A stretch of DNA of 64,000 nt from Pristionchus mayeri (GCA_036245805.1 BTRK01000005.1:32841469-32905468), one strand, 5' to 3'; positions 20,070 to 54,658 are shown, numbered from the stretch's first letter. Made by a program: numbers and translations. The notes: a model not told the origin generated them from the letters alone.

Positions 20070-20884
20070 ATCAGATTTTACACCGATAAACAATGCAAGC
20101 AACGAGAATTAGCATCGCAGAAATGACGAAAAATGTGACATCATTAGCATTGAATGCCTGTAAAAAGTAGGAAGCAAATACAGAGTAAAAAGTGATCATT
20201 CGGTGGATTCAGTCGTTCACGAGTTGAGTTAGGACGAGCGCGCACATACATAATTCTGCTTTCCATGTTTTCCAATCGGTATGCCAACTTTTCAAATGTT
20301 TCAGATATTTTCGTACTGCAAAACGGGTATTTTCATGCAGGAACCTCAGTCTCTCGGATAACATCAAGCATATCTAATCTGGTACTCATCTAAGATCAGC
20401 ATGAACAAGAATTTGATATCCCGCTCCACTTTAACAGGAATGGCTACGTGCCCCATTGGGTTCAGTAGATGACTGATAGGGAACATGCATATCCAATAGA
20501 ACACCTTCTTGCTAATCTTTTGAAAGGGAAAATGTCGATCATACCTTATTAGTACGTTCATGATAGGTACGTGCACACAACAGTGCACATAATCAGTAAA
20601 GGAATTAAACATGATATAACATACTTCACTTCACATGTAATGCGACGTTAGGTCAAAGGCAAACATTCGTCACCATATGCAAACAATCGCAACACGCCGT
20701 GTTGATAGTGCTATCTCTAGTGTGAATCATATAAACATCGCGGCTTCCTCTCCTAATCGATAGTGGTTCGCTCTCACCATCACTTTTTTTCCTTTGCTGA
20801 TATTGTTCCTTCGTTTTGTCCCAATTTCATTAATTTTTGTCATATTTCTTTTTTTTAGATTTTCAAAGCTTGAGAAGTGAAGCC
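20070..20884. other. No gene seen; 5' region of the PEK-like kinase gene
   Basis: AT-rich intergenic DNA. A strong acceptor (tttcttttttttag, ending about 20858) precedes a short untranslated stretch and the ATG at 20885. It could be an SL trans-splice site or the 3' end of an unseen 5' intron. Confidence 0.5.
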
Positions 20885-23800
20885 ATGCTTAGGTTTGTGA
20901 TTGCTTTGCTTGATGCTCATAAGATAACTATTTTAGACAATTATCAAGCCCACGGAAACCTGACACGGAGTACTCTTCAAAGTACGTGTTCATAATGTGA
21001 TTGTCAAAATCTGTTTTTTCCGGTTCCAAAAGAATTTCAAGCCAGTCAAGATTCTGGGCCAGGGCGGATTCGGCATCGTTTTCCAAGTAGAAGAGATCAT
21101 AGCGAAGGAAGTGAAATGTCAATTTGCCATCAAACGAATTCCGCTGTCAATTGAGTGAGTGAGATACTCTTTAGCACGCGTATCACGAGTCAGTGGAGGA
21201 AAATTGACCTCTCCAGGAACAATTTGCAAAAAGTGTGCATGTTTCTGTCCTTATATATGGTAAGTGAATATACATGAGCAAAGATTTTGATTGGTATAGG
21301 TAATTGGTCCCAGAGCCGGCTTTTAGGAAATTTCCGGTTTTGCATTTGGCTATGATGTATATGTATATCAGCTCCCAGATGAGCAACAGAGATGGCATTG
21401 GGCTCAAAATGATCGGGGAATTATTCTGAAAAACTTTCATGTTTTGACCAAAGGTCAAAGATCAAAGATCAAAAAGATATGTTAGAAAAATCATTTTCGG
21501 ACCTAGAAAATAATTCTTGCTGCTCTTGCGAGATATGTTCCCCTGGAATTTTATTGCTGATTATGCAAGCATAAGTCCATATCTGTATAATAAAAATATA
21601 AAATTTGAATTTTGGGATAGGGTGTTTTTTTGCAATTTGGCTTTGAAGGTGGGAAATCTCATTTTGTAAGAAAATTCACATTTTTAAAATTGTATTTAAA
21701 ACTTCAGCAATTTGTCAGAATTGGTCTATGTTATGGTGGAATAATATGTATGTGAGGAAGTTTTGCAAAATGCATGTTGTTTGTCCCAGATCCGGCTTTT
21801 AGGAAATTTCCGGTTTTGTACCTGGCTATGCTGTATATCAGCTCCCAGATGAGATACAGAGATGGCATTGGGCTCGAAATGATCGGGAAATTGTTCTGAA
21901 CAACTTTCATGTTTTGACCAAAGGACAAAGATCAAAGATCAAAAAGATATGTTAGAAAAATCATTTTCGGACCTAGAAAATAATTCTTGCTGCTCTTGCG
22001 AGATATGTTCACCTGGAATTTTATTGCTGATTAAGCATAAGTCCATATCTGTATAATAAAAATATAAAATTTGAATTTTGGGATAGGGTGTTTTTGCTAT
22101 TTGGCTCTGAAGGTGGGAAATTTCAATTTTTTGAAAATTCACATTTTCTAAATTGTCTTTAAAACTTCAGGAATGTGTCACCTCCTCATATACATATTAT
22201 TCCACCATAACATAGACCAGTTCTGACAATTTCCTGAAGTTTTAAAACCAATTTTGAAAATATGAATTTTCTAAAAAATTGAGATTTCCCACGTTCAGAG
22301 CCTAATTGCAAAACACACCCTATCCCAAAATTCAAATTTTATATTTTTATTTTGCAGATATGGACTTGTTCTTGCATAATCATCAATAAAATTCCTGGGA
22401 AACATATCTCGCAAGAGCAGGAAAATTTAATTTTTGCTCTAAAAATGGGGTTTAAGCTCCACAATTGGTTTTCTTGCATATTGTTTTGATCTTTGAGCTT
22501 TGAGATTCGAACAATACGCGAAGTTGTTCAGAATATTTCTCCGCTAATTTCGAGCCTAATGCCATCCCTGTAGCTCATCTGCGAGCTGATATGCAGGATA
22601 TCCAGATGCAAAATCGGAAATTTCCTAAAGGCCGGCTCTGGGACCAACAACATGCATTATGTAAAATCTCCTCGCGTACATATTATTCCACCATAACATG
22701 AACCAGATCGGATAATTTTCTAAAGTTTTAAAGACAATTTAGAAAATGTGAATTTTCAAACAAATTGAAATTTCCCACCTTCAGAGCCAAATAGCAAAAA
22801 CACCCTATCCAAAAATTCATATTTTATATTTCTATTATACAGATATGGACTTATGCTTGCATAGTCAGCAATAAAATACCAGGGGAACATATCTCGCAAG
22901 ATCAGCAAGAATTATTATTTAGGTCCGAAAATGGGTTTTCTAACATATCTTTTGGATCTTTGACCTTTGACCTTTGGTCAAAACATGAAAGTTGTTCAGA
23001 ACAATTCCCCGATCATTTTGAGCCCAAAGCCATCTCTGTAGCTCATCTGGGAGCTGATATACATCATAGCCAGTTGCAAAACCGGAAATTTCCTAAAAGC
23101 TGGCTCTGGGACCAATGGCCTATACCATTCGAAATCTTTTCTCTAGGATATTGATTGACCGTATATAAGGAAAAAATCATGAAAACTTTTTGCAAATTGT
23201 TCCCGGGCACCTCCACTGACTCGTGATACACGTGTTAGAAAACTAGTATTTATCGTTACAATTTGCCATGCGAAATAGTTTTATTTAAATTAACATTATA
23301 ATTTTGCTTTTGAAGCGAGAAGGACATCAGCTACGCATTGAGAGAAGTAAGCGCATTAGTTTCTTTTGACCATCCGGGAATTGTGCGATTTTACCATTCA
23401 TGGATTGAACAACCGCCTACAGGATGGCAGGTACTTTTCTATCTAAATTAAAATGATATTTAGATAATCTATTTAGAATCAATACGATAATAAGCTCTTG
23501 GAAGAACTAAATTATAACAAAGAAGTGAGATGAAATTAGCACGTTTGACGGCTTCACAAGGAACATACCAATTACAGGTTCCATACAAAGACGATTCTGC
23601 CTTTCTTTATATAAAAATGGACGTAAGTTTGATTCAATTGAATCTGTGCAACTTATATGTCAATTCAGCTATGTCGATCTACATTGCAAGAATGGCTCTC
23701 TCAAAAAATAAGCCGCGACATGAACACAATGAAAAAGTGGTTTGTCCAAATTGTGTCCGCAGTTTCGTACATTCACAAGAAAGGACGCATTCATCGGGAT

Positions 23801-24529
23801 TTAAAGGTTTTCGGAAGTTTTAGATAACTGAGACTGGTTCAAAATGTCAGCCGAGCAATATCCTCTTCAATGCCGATGATCGTTTGAAAGTTGCCGACTT
23901 GGGAATTGTGACCGAGGAGGAGAATGTGGGAACCGAGTCTGAACCAAGCACTCGGTCGCGAACCATTGACCGATTTTCGAAGAGGTATATGTCACCAGAA
24001 CAAGTATGACTTGTGGTTTGAAAATTATTTCTTCATTATCAAACGTGCAGAGAGGCTATGCGGGGTACAGCAGAAAGGTTGATGTCTTTGCGCTCGGGCT
24101 AATATTTGCCGAATTGTGTGTGATTATTACCGATGAAGAGGCTGAAAAGGTTCGCAAGCATATCATATAATTGCCAAGAACAACTTACCCAAATTTATCA
24201 ATGTTGTTTAAAATCCAGAACAGTATTTATCAGCTCTCACGAGCAATTATTATAAAGTAAATATAATTTAATTCTAGATTTTTGATAATTATCGAGGAGG
24301 AAAGACGAATTACATATTGCAGGATATGCCAGAAGTGGTAAGGATGGTTGACAGAATCTGAGCGACAGACATTTTCTTGTTTTAGGATCGTTTGGTCTCG
24401 TGGATGTCAAATCAAAGTGATGTTGTGCGACCGGAATGTGCGGAAATACTCGATCATCCATTTTTCGTTAGACATTTCCAGTTTTCTTCAATATTCCAAT
24501 CATCAAACTTAGAGAGGAACTATTTTTAA
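20885..24529 (+). CDS. Kinase-only eIF2alpha-kinase (PEK/PERK-like)
   Basis: Predicted Ser/Thr kinase of the eIF2alpha-kinase group, about 326 residues, with almost nothing but the catalytic domain. Eleven phase-consistent exons: 20885-20892, 20937-20985, 21033-21154, 23316-23430, 23477-23524, 23578-23622, 23669-23806, 23851-24003, 24051-24149, 24278-24337 and 24386-24529. Motifs in order: ILGQGGFGIVF (glycine loop), FAIKRIPL (catalytic Lys), the HPGIVRFYHSWIEQPP block typical of PERK, LCRSTLQEWL, HRDLKPSNILF, and YMSPEQ with VDVFALGLIF. DFG is replaced by DLG. No lumenal sensor, signal peptide or membrane segment is encoded, and the kinase insert is short. Intron 3 (2.16 kb) is filled by a foldback repeat array. 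Substrate and function are not shown by the sequence. Confidence 0.85.
21178..23242. repeat. 2-kb foldback repeat array in the kinase intron
   Basis: The outer ends are inverted (ATCACGAGTCAGTGGAGG on the left, its complement at the right). Inside are four related blocks of about 430-480 bp: two direct copies (about 21300-21720 and 21780-22180) followed by two in reverse (about 22190-22640 and 22670-23120). Shared words include AGGAAATTTCCGGTTTTG and CACCCTATCCCAAAATTC. No coding capacity was found. Confidence 0.8.
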
Positions 24530-24691
24530 AAAATCAAATAGTATGATATTCACACAATGAAAATATATGGAACCGTAATTGTACGCGTGTGCATGTTTTA
24601 ATGCAAATATGATGTCATTGGACTGCCTTGAGCATACCCAACTATACATTTGCAGGGAACTGACCTACAACAGCAAAGAAAGCGTACGGCA

Positions 24692-25959
24692 ATGAAAAAA
24701 ATGGTGCTGCCGTATCAAGCGGCAGGTATTGGAGAGTATAAACTGCACCAGATGGAAAAGGCTGAGGTAATCAAATCGAGCTTCGTCTCTTTTAATTTCG
24801 TGTTCAGATGGCCAGACTTTTTAAAGAGAGGGAAGAAGCGCTTGAAGCGAAAGCTGCCGAACGAGAAGAGCATTTTCAGAAAATGATTGAACTGGCGGAG
24901 TCAGTTTGGCTTCATTTTCTGCAACAATTTCATGGCAGTGTTTTCGAATATCATAAAATCTGAGATTTCCAGGAACAAAAACAACCAGCTGTTCGCTCTT
25001 GCCAAACAAACAGCATATGCTGATGCTATTGCAACGATGGTCAGTTGAATTCAGTTAAGCAAATGAACTCATGACTTTTAAGCAATCGGAATTGCAACGA
25101 ATCGCGAAATTCGAGAACGGTAAATTGAAGATTTCCAATATTTTCTTGCATATGTGCTGGCGTTATACAATAACAATGTTGCTTTATTATATTTGGCACT
25201 TCGTTAAGACTCATTATTATGATTGTACGTATGCTGTTTTATCATTTTCAGAACTATCAAACGCCAGAGCAGCACTCAACGATAGCATCTCCGTGAGCTG
25301 CTCTACTTGGAGAGAAATGTTGAGTGTCAGGAAATTATTTCTAATCCAGCCTCATAAATTATTTTGCAGGAGTACTCGGATAGACACAGTGTAAACAGAG
25401 CAACGCCGGATAGTTTAAAGCAATATCATAACAAAATCATGAGTCAAAGAGCGTCATTGAAAAGGAACATTAATGAACTTCTCAAAACGGTAATTTTATC
25501 TTCAATGATTTCAAAACTAATGTGATGAGCTCAGATCGACTGTAGAATATCATTAGGAGATCAGCAAAACGAATGGGAAGTAAGACAATAGAAGTTCCCA
25601 CGCATTCCTGTCACAACAATAACGACTATTATTAAAAAACGGAGAGATATTCCATCTTTTTGACAAAATTTGTAACTTTATCGATATATTCATGCTATTT
25701 CCAGGTTGAACTAAATAAGATCGATAATTTGTTCATCAAGTACGATGAAAATATAACGACTAATTTCGACGTGGAGGTACGCATGCACAGCAAAATAAAA
25801 ATTGTATTTTTTCAGAAGATTTATGCGGATGATCTGCATAAATTAGAACGTGATTGCATGAATCTAAGCAGCTCTATCAAGACACTTCCAGAAATAAAAA
25901 TCCCAGCTTTCGATTCGTTTGTCAACACTCATCCTATACCATCAATCGTAAGAAATTAG
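24692..25959 (+). CDS. Coiled-coil protein of unknown function, about 230 aa
   Basis: I do not recognise the family. Nine exons splice in one frame: 24656-24766 (ATG at 24692), 24808-24899, 24973-25039, 25083-25119, 25252-25292, 25370-25489, 25535-25579, 25705-25776 and 25816-25959 (TAG). The first half is strongly helical and charged (FKEREEALEAKAAEREEHF) and likely forms a coiled coil; the middle has further heptad-like stretches, and there is no signal or membrane segment. The first exon begins at an acceptor only 126 bp after the stop of the PEK-like kinase. No GT donor or start lies upstream, so downstream-operon trans-splicing is plausible. Alternatively this is an alternative 3' end of the kinase gene, but the kinase has its own stop. 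Confidence 0.65.
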
Positions 25960-26512
25960 CAGACAAATATTAAGTGCAGTGGTGATGATTGCTCTTCAAA
26001 TAGAGATTAATGCAAACTTCTTTTCACTATACATTTCATAGAACACTACGCAAATGTGGGAAACCATCAATTATCTTCGAAAATGTAGTCACAATTGTTT
26101 GCAGTTGTGGAAAAAATAACATCTGTAGAACATGGTTTGCATTAAGAATTGTCGTGCACATCTACGTCATACGACTTCAGAATCGATTGATACATCCTCC
26201 AAAGTGGTAATTGTTCTTTCGCATAAATTTGTTACAAGAATTACGAAATACACTTTCAAAAGTCAATCGCAATAAAATTGTATCAGGTTCAGCAGGGGGT
26301 CCTCAGTTAATTTTAATTAGTTATTAATAAGTTAGTTAATAGAATACATTCATAGCTTTTCAATTTAAATCGTTTTTGTACAATATGCAATTATATCATG
26401 CAAATTTATATTTCCTTCTAAAAACATCTACATCTCGTGAAAGAAATTTACCAATGATTATGTTTCGGAATGAGAATTCCCACGAATTTTGTCAAAAATA
26501 TCAAAATTTCGA

Positions 26513-28470
26513 TGTCAAAAGTTGACAGAAGAAGACAGAAAATTTTAGAAGTTCACAAAAGTGGGAAGTAGATGGACTGGCGGCGATTTCTTCGTGCCAA
26601 CATCGCTAATTGATGCCTATCGCGGGCCAGAATATCTCGGAACTGGAGCTTACGGATCTGTCTTGTATGACATATCTGCTAATTCACAAATTCGTGAAAT
26701 TTCAGTTGCTTCGAAAGCCTGAGTGGGAAGATGAAAGATCTCGCAATCAAGCAGTTCAACGAGCCATTCGAGACTGCAAAGAGGGTTAGCAAATAGTTTT
26801 ATTCAGAAAATCTTGTCTTGCACAGGCTCAGCGATGCTTTCGAGAACTTCAACTACTTCGAGACCTCAAGCACGAGAATATTGTTAAAATGAAATTCGCA
26901 TATACCACAGACGCAACAATGGAGAAGTTGTCTTCAGTGTATGTATTATTTGATAAATTGCACATCACAATTCCGGAAGCACAAGCCATCCCCAGATTTC
27001 CACGAATTAATGTGAATCAAATAATTATTTTTTTATGCATGATCGCTGTTAATTTATTGTGGCAGGTATATTACATCGATCTTTTCAGTTACCTCACAAC
27101 CGAATATGCTGGCCTTGATTTGAGTGTTCGACTCAGTCGCGAAACCCAGACTAAACATACTTACAATATGCGAAGTTTTCAATCGATGATATCCGAGCTG
27201 CTACGGGCATTGAAATACATTCGATCGGCAAATGCATTTGAGAATTAATATATTTGTATTTATACGAAAGTCTTTTCAGGTTATTCACCGAGATCTGAAG
27301 CCGGAGAATCTCGCAATCAGCGATAGTGGGAAATTGACCTTAATAGGTATGTAACACAGGTCAAAGTGTACAATCTTATATTTATAAATGTATTTGTTTC
27401 GTGTGTGACCGATAATCCGTAACTAAATATCCCAGTATTCATATGTGCACATTGATTGCAGATTTTGGCGTTTCTAGAGCACTAGGCGAAACTAACAGCA
27501 TGACACAAGCAGCAGGAACAAACTACTACCGAGCTATCGAAACCATCTCTTTCGATTATAATGATAAGAAGGCGTACACTGAGAGTGGTTAGTTTTGTAA
27601 AGGGCTATTTCGTTTTAAAATTTCCGAAATCTTGAAATTCGGTGCTCAAACTAGTTATTAACGTTAACAGTATCTTGTAAATAATATAATCGATTGTATA
27701 TTAGTCATGATTAACAAATTTTCACACAAGAGATCTAAAAAAATATGAGATTTTTTAAAATTAGTTATACATTTATATTTCAGCTGATATTTGGTCGCTT
27801 GGTGCAATTCTGAGTGAGATGATAACGGGTCGGATTCTCTTCAAAGCCGAGTCTTCTGTGAAGGATAATCCAGTTGTAATGGCTCTCACGCTTTGTGGGC
27901 CTATTCCCGAGAACGTAATCTGTGAAGAGGTACCCTACTCTCTACTCGATTCGCTCTTGCCTCCAAAATTTTAGTTGGCAAATGTAAATTAAGGTTAATC
28001 ACGAGCCCAGTCGCCGGTATCTCCGTGAAAAATCCCGAACTGCTGTCCGTATCGACTTCTTAGAGCACTTCCTTCAACGTGGTCGTCGTTGGTTACATGA
28101 TGAAATTGTTGAATCTGGAGCTCATCTAGCTGATTTTATCAATCACACGCTCCTTTTTGATCCGAAAGAACGGTAAGTTATCAATGAATTCGTATTAGAC
28201 ATATGCTAAACTTACACAACCTTTTTTGGGAAAAAACAACCCGAGGAATTGGAGGCTCTCTAGGTAGCCTCGTATTCCCAGGCCAGCTAACTTCATTTCA
28301 GAATGAGCGTGGACGAGGCGCTCGCCCATCCCTTCCTTTCGCCTGTTCGATTGCCCTACAAGGAAGTGATGGTCTGTCATACTCTCCGGGATGTCGGCGA
28401 TCTGCCTGTGGAGGAGTGGAAGAAACTCATCTGGGATTATATTCAAGCCTCACCTATTCGCTTTGACTAA
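26513..28470 (+). CDS. Divergent MAP kinase (p38-like) lacking the TxY motif
   Basis: CMGC-group kinase most similar in layout to p38 MAP kinases. Exons: about 26513-26664, 26706-26784, 26826-26942, 27066-27233, 27280-27346, 27462-27587, 27784-27929, 27994-28172 and 28302-28470 (TAA). Seen: YLGTGAYGSV, DLAIKQF (catalytic Lys), FRELQLLRDLKHENIV, VIHRDLKPENLAI, LIDFGVSRA, ADIWSLGAILSEMITG and the C-terminal lobe MSVDEALAHPFLSP. The activation segment reads MTQAAGTNYYRAIE where canonical kinases have MTGYVATRWYRAPE, so the phosphorylatable Tyr is Ala and APE is AIE. Intron 4 begins with GC at 27234, with no in-frame GT donor nearby. The N-terminal frame is unsettled: the ATG at 26513 reads into a stop near 26570 while the kinase frame lacks an ATG. 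Confidence 0.75.
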
Positions 28471-29450
28471 TCATTTTGCTATGAAGTCTATCTTCAGTTA
28501 GCGAATTGTTTATTGCATTTTGCAGAACAGGATACTAAAAAGTAGGTATGCCTGATCTACAAATTGGCAAGTCCTTGCTACGTTCAACAGTATTAATTTT
28601 TTTTTAAATCAACAGATAATGAATCGATGAATGAATAGTAATAAATAGATTATGCTCGGCATTCACAAATACATTGACGAAAAGCGGAAAAGGTTCTTAT
28701 TCGAGTTCAGGTCGCTGATTTCCTAGTTGAGAGAAGGAAGGAACTGGGTGAGCGAGTACACATAGGGTACTAGGTATTACAGTTCGAAATTCGGGCAGTT
28801 ATTATTTAATTTTAACTTATATTTTGATCATACTGCAATTGATTATGAGTTGAAAAATCAAAGTGAAGTGGCTCATATCGCTGACAAGGTTCTCCGTATT
28901 GGTCAAGTTATCAATGTATCAGACTTTCAAAATGCAAATCATTTCCTTTATTTCGGAGTCATGGTGAGAATATTGGAAATTGATTTTTTTGCGAAATATT
29001 GCGAAATATCATACACAATATTCCTTTCGTTGGGGAAAAGTGAGAAATCGAAATGTAATTAAATTTGATCTGGCGAGATGCCAGATTTTCTCTTGACGGG
29101 AAAATCAGGGAAAATAAGTGTCGATATTTGAATCGGTTCTGAAACCTATCGCAATTCTCAAATTTGATCACAATTGAAAATATTTGCGTTTCATAGTCAG
29201 TCTGAAGCACAATTTATTAAGCTCGGGTTCCCAATATCGTTTGCAAAATTGCGATATGTTTCAGATGCACGTCAAGTTTCGACTTTGTAATTTGATTTCG
29301 AAAAGATCATCCCGTTTTCTATCGTTATGGAATGCTGTGCATAAATATACAGAGACGATAAAGAATGTGCAGTTTTACGATATCATTAGCAAGATTAAAA
29401 CGAATAGAGCGAGTTGACGTAGTGATGGCGTCATCGTCGCTAACGTAGTC
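28471..29450. other. No gene; contains one copy of a dispersed repeat
   Basis: Intergenic DNA between the convergent MAPK-like and Rap genes. Apart from the repeat at 28640-28795, I see only AT-rich sequence. Confidence 0.5.
28640..28795 (+). repeat. Dispersed repeat, copy A
   Basis: About 156 bp similar to 31631-31795 in the same orientation. Shared words include ATGCTCGGCATTCACAAATA, GATTTCCTAGTTGA and TTACAGTTCGAAATTCGGG. This copy has a short internal deletion relative to copy B. The two copies flank the Rap gene. Confidence 0.8.
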
Positions 29451-30467
29451 TCAGATGATCGTGCATCGCAGTTTCTTCTTCTTCGACTTCATTCCCTTGG
29501 GATAGCGACGGTCGATCTGGCGGACGAGATCGTAGAAGACCTCGTCGACGTTGATGTTCGATTTGGCCGACGTTTCGAGGAAGGTGCACCCGCATTGATG
29601 AGCCAAAGACTGGCCTTGGCCCTTGTCAACGACTCGTTCGTCCTCGAGATCGCACTTGTTGCCCACGATAATCATCGGGACTTCCGGATCGTTCTTCAAT
29701 CGCAGGATTTGGTCTCGCAGCTCCTTAAGATCGTCGAAGGTCGACTGTGCGGTGATCGAGTATACCAGCACGAAAGCCTGAAGATGACGAACAATAAACG
29801 GAATTACACTTTTAATTTTAAAATTATAATACGATCTTCATACCCCACTAGCGTAGTTACTCGGTAAGCACATAGTTTCATCATGCAAGGAAAATGTGTC
29901 ATTTCTACAGCGACAAGTGCACCTTTCCATTCCTGATGTAGAGGTCTCTCATGGCGGCGAATTGCTCCGTTCCTGCAGTATCGAGGATCTCCAGCATGCA
30001 CTGTCGCTCGTCCACCACCACTTAATATTATATTATTTTATCGTGTTATTGGTCTTTTGGGGGGAAGAAGATAGATTATGTAAACGTAGCAATGAAAAAC
30101 ATGAGATACGTTACTAGGCAACACAGGAAGCGGGTGATGATTGTAAAAAAAAATCAGCCCGTTTAATCAGTCATAAAATTGAGAGAAAAGATCGCGAACT
30201 TTTAACACAGCGCGATGAAAGATTCGTTAACTTTTCGTCGAGCTGCGTGAAAACTTCGCGAACATTTATCGCACCTTTCTAACAGATTAAAAGCCAGAAT
30301 TATAGATGTTTACCTTGCTTCCTGTAGCTGTCCTCGATGGTGGGGTCGTACTCCTCGGTGAATTTTCCCTGCACGAATTGCACCGTCAGCGCGCTCTTTC
30401 CGACTCCGCCGCTGCCCAGAACGGAGATCTTGTAATCACGCATCTTGCCTTTCTTTGCGGGAGACAT
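29451..30467 (-). CDS. rap-1: Rap1-type small GTPase
   Basis: Ras-superfamily GTPase that cycles between GDP and GTP and acts at membranes. Three minus-strand exons: 30467-30314, 30020-29923 and 29777-29451. All G motifs are present: [11 protein letters not shown] (P-loop), [12 protein letters not shown] (switch I; effector loop as in Rap/Ras), [13 protein letters not shown] (switch II), [12 protein letters not shown] and ETSAKS. Rap is favoured over Ras by [16 protein letters not shown] and the [19 protein letters not shown] region. The C-terminus is Lys-rich and ends in a CAAX box, CTII, for prenylation. The start is either ATG 30467 or ATG 30443, the latter giving the standard MRDYKI N-terminus; the first adds eight residues. 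A ccag acceptor just upstream of 30483 could be a trans-splice site. Confidence 0.93.
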
Positions 30468-31075
30468 CGGTGCGGAGGCTAAACTGGATATGTTGATGAG
30501 CATAACAAAATCATGTACACTCATTGCGTGATTATTTGGAAAATATGAAATGTAACAAAGTTGAGCTCAGACGAATTCGTAAGTCGTTAAAGGAGTAGTA
30601 AAGCTCACCAACAGGAGTAGTTGTCATCAGATTAAAAGCTTCATAGTCATGTGGAAGATTGACGTGGTTCGCACTGTGGTGGATGGGGTAAGAATGGATT
30701 CAGTGGAATGGAGCTCACCTTTTATTTAGAGGAAAAACAATTACTTCGGCATTCGTGGTTGAATTGTGTTCAATCAATTATCACGAAATGACACCAGGTG
30801 TGATTGCATTCCAGGGAATGTCAATAAATGAGGTAGATTCCTCAAGACGCGAGGCTGCTGTTTCTGCTCTCGCAATTTCCATCGTGCTTCTCCTTCTCTT
30901 CTGTTGTCGGTTGTCTAGTCCTGGGAGGAATCGTCTGACTCTCTCCAAACAAGACGCCATCTCGTCGATCAGGGTAAGTGAGAGAATGTATGATATGGAG
31001 AGAGCTATACAAGTGCTGAGTCCTAGTCATGAGAGGAAGGAATGAGAAAGAGATCTGGAGTACTGGAGGCTCGCA

Positions 31076-31145
31076 TTAGGGTTGGCAATTCAAGTCAAAT
31101 TGCGGTTACGAATTCGCATTTTGACTTCGTATTGCCAACCCTAGT
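31076..31145. repeat. Small palindromic element, 70 bp
   Basis: Arms ATTAGGGTTGGCAAT and ATTGCCAACCCTAGT enclose partly complementary inner sequence (AAGTCAAAT...ATTTTGACTT). Confidence 0.8.
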
Positions 31146-31630
31146 TCCCATGCAACTCATCTCACTCTATCCCGCCTCCCATTCCTACTACCAGTTCCAA
31201 CCCATCACATCACCCATCCCAATACCACTACGAATGAAAGAGATGTATTTTTTTACTCTCGTAGTGGTTACGAAATTTACACATTGCCCAAGAGAATAAT
31301 CAAAATTGCAATTTTCCTTAGGCCACAGCTGTTTCAGAGACCGGGAACAGATCGCTACATGTCCACCCATGCCGGGACAACCTCATTCCCTACTACATAC
31401 TTCCAGATTGGAAATTTCAGTCCATATTTTTTCAATTAATTGTTTCGTCATCACTTTTGTTCAACAGAAATTTGATTTCTTTATCTCTGTAATAATGCTG
31501 GTAGCAATCATTCTTCGAAAGCGCGAAGTGTCCTTTAACTCAGGATCATTTTGAATTCTCGGTATACTGTAAAAGTAGATTTCTTTATCTCTGTAATAAT
31601 GCTCTCTAACTCGCGTGGGAACAGCAACAG

Positions 31631-31795
31631 TAATGGATAGATTATGCTCGGCATTCACAAATAAACTGACGACGAAAAGAGAAAAAGTTCAGCTTCTGAA
31701 TCGAGCTCAGGTAGCCGATTTCCTAGTTGAAAGAGGGAAGGAACTGGGTGAGCGAATACACATCGGGTACTGTGTGTTACAGTTCGAAATTCGGG
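31631..31795 (+). repeat. Dispersed repeat, copy B
   Basis: About 165 bp related to 28640-28795. Its longest frame is open for about 55 codons (reads AQVADFLVERGKELGERIH), whereas copy A is interrupted, so it may derive from coding sequence of an element not otherwise in the window. Confidence 0.75.
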
Positions 31796-32317
31796 TTTTC
31801 TTCTCTTCTTTGCTAACACACTCTTAGATAGTGTGAGGAATGAAGACATGATTTCCCGAATGCCAAACCATACTGGGTATATCATCGAAGGGAGGGAGGG
31901 GACGGAAGTGACTTAGTGAGTGGCAACGACTGTTGTACAGACTACGATCATTGAAACTGAAATCGGACAAATATGAGCGTGGGGCGGGACCGGTGTTCTC
32001 GTGCGAAGTATAGAGGAACGTACGAACTAGCAGCATATGGGTAGATCAGGGGCGATCAATATGAGTAGATCAAGGCATTAGCATAACGCGAATCGATGTA
32101 TAGAGTGAGGACTCACAAGGCAAATCATATTATCACAGAATAGCCTATCAATTTGATGTACTTTAAGCTCTTGTAAACGTGGGCGAATGGCAAACGAGGG
32201 TGGGGCTAAAAACAGGGGCGTGTGTTCACAACTCGAGTACGGCATAACCCTGCGGCTGATTATTCACAGAAGACAACGAGGAACGAGAAAAGTCAGTGCT
32301 CGATAGCGCCGAGGGTA

Positions 32318-54648
<22,331 letters not shown>

Positions 54649-54658
54649 TGGTTAGCTG

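Larger units (their letters stand above)
30468..32317. other. Intergenic region between Rap and DAPK genes
   Basis: No supported exon. It contains a 70-bp foldback (31076-31145) and copy B of the dispersed repeat. A plus-strand open frame at 30755-31045 with a hydrophobic stretch has no further support. Confidence 0.45.

Noticed and set aside
30755..31045. Plus-strand frame with a hydrophobic stretch
   Set aside because: No signal-peptide context, no homology recognised, no adjoining exons.
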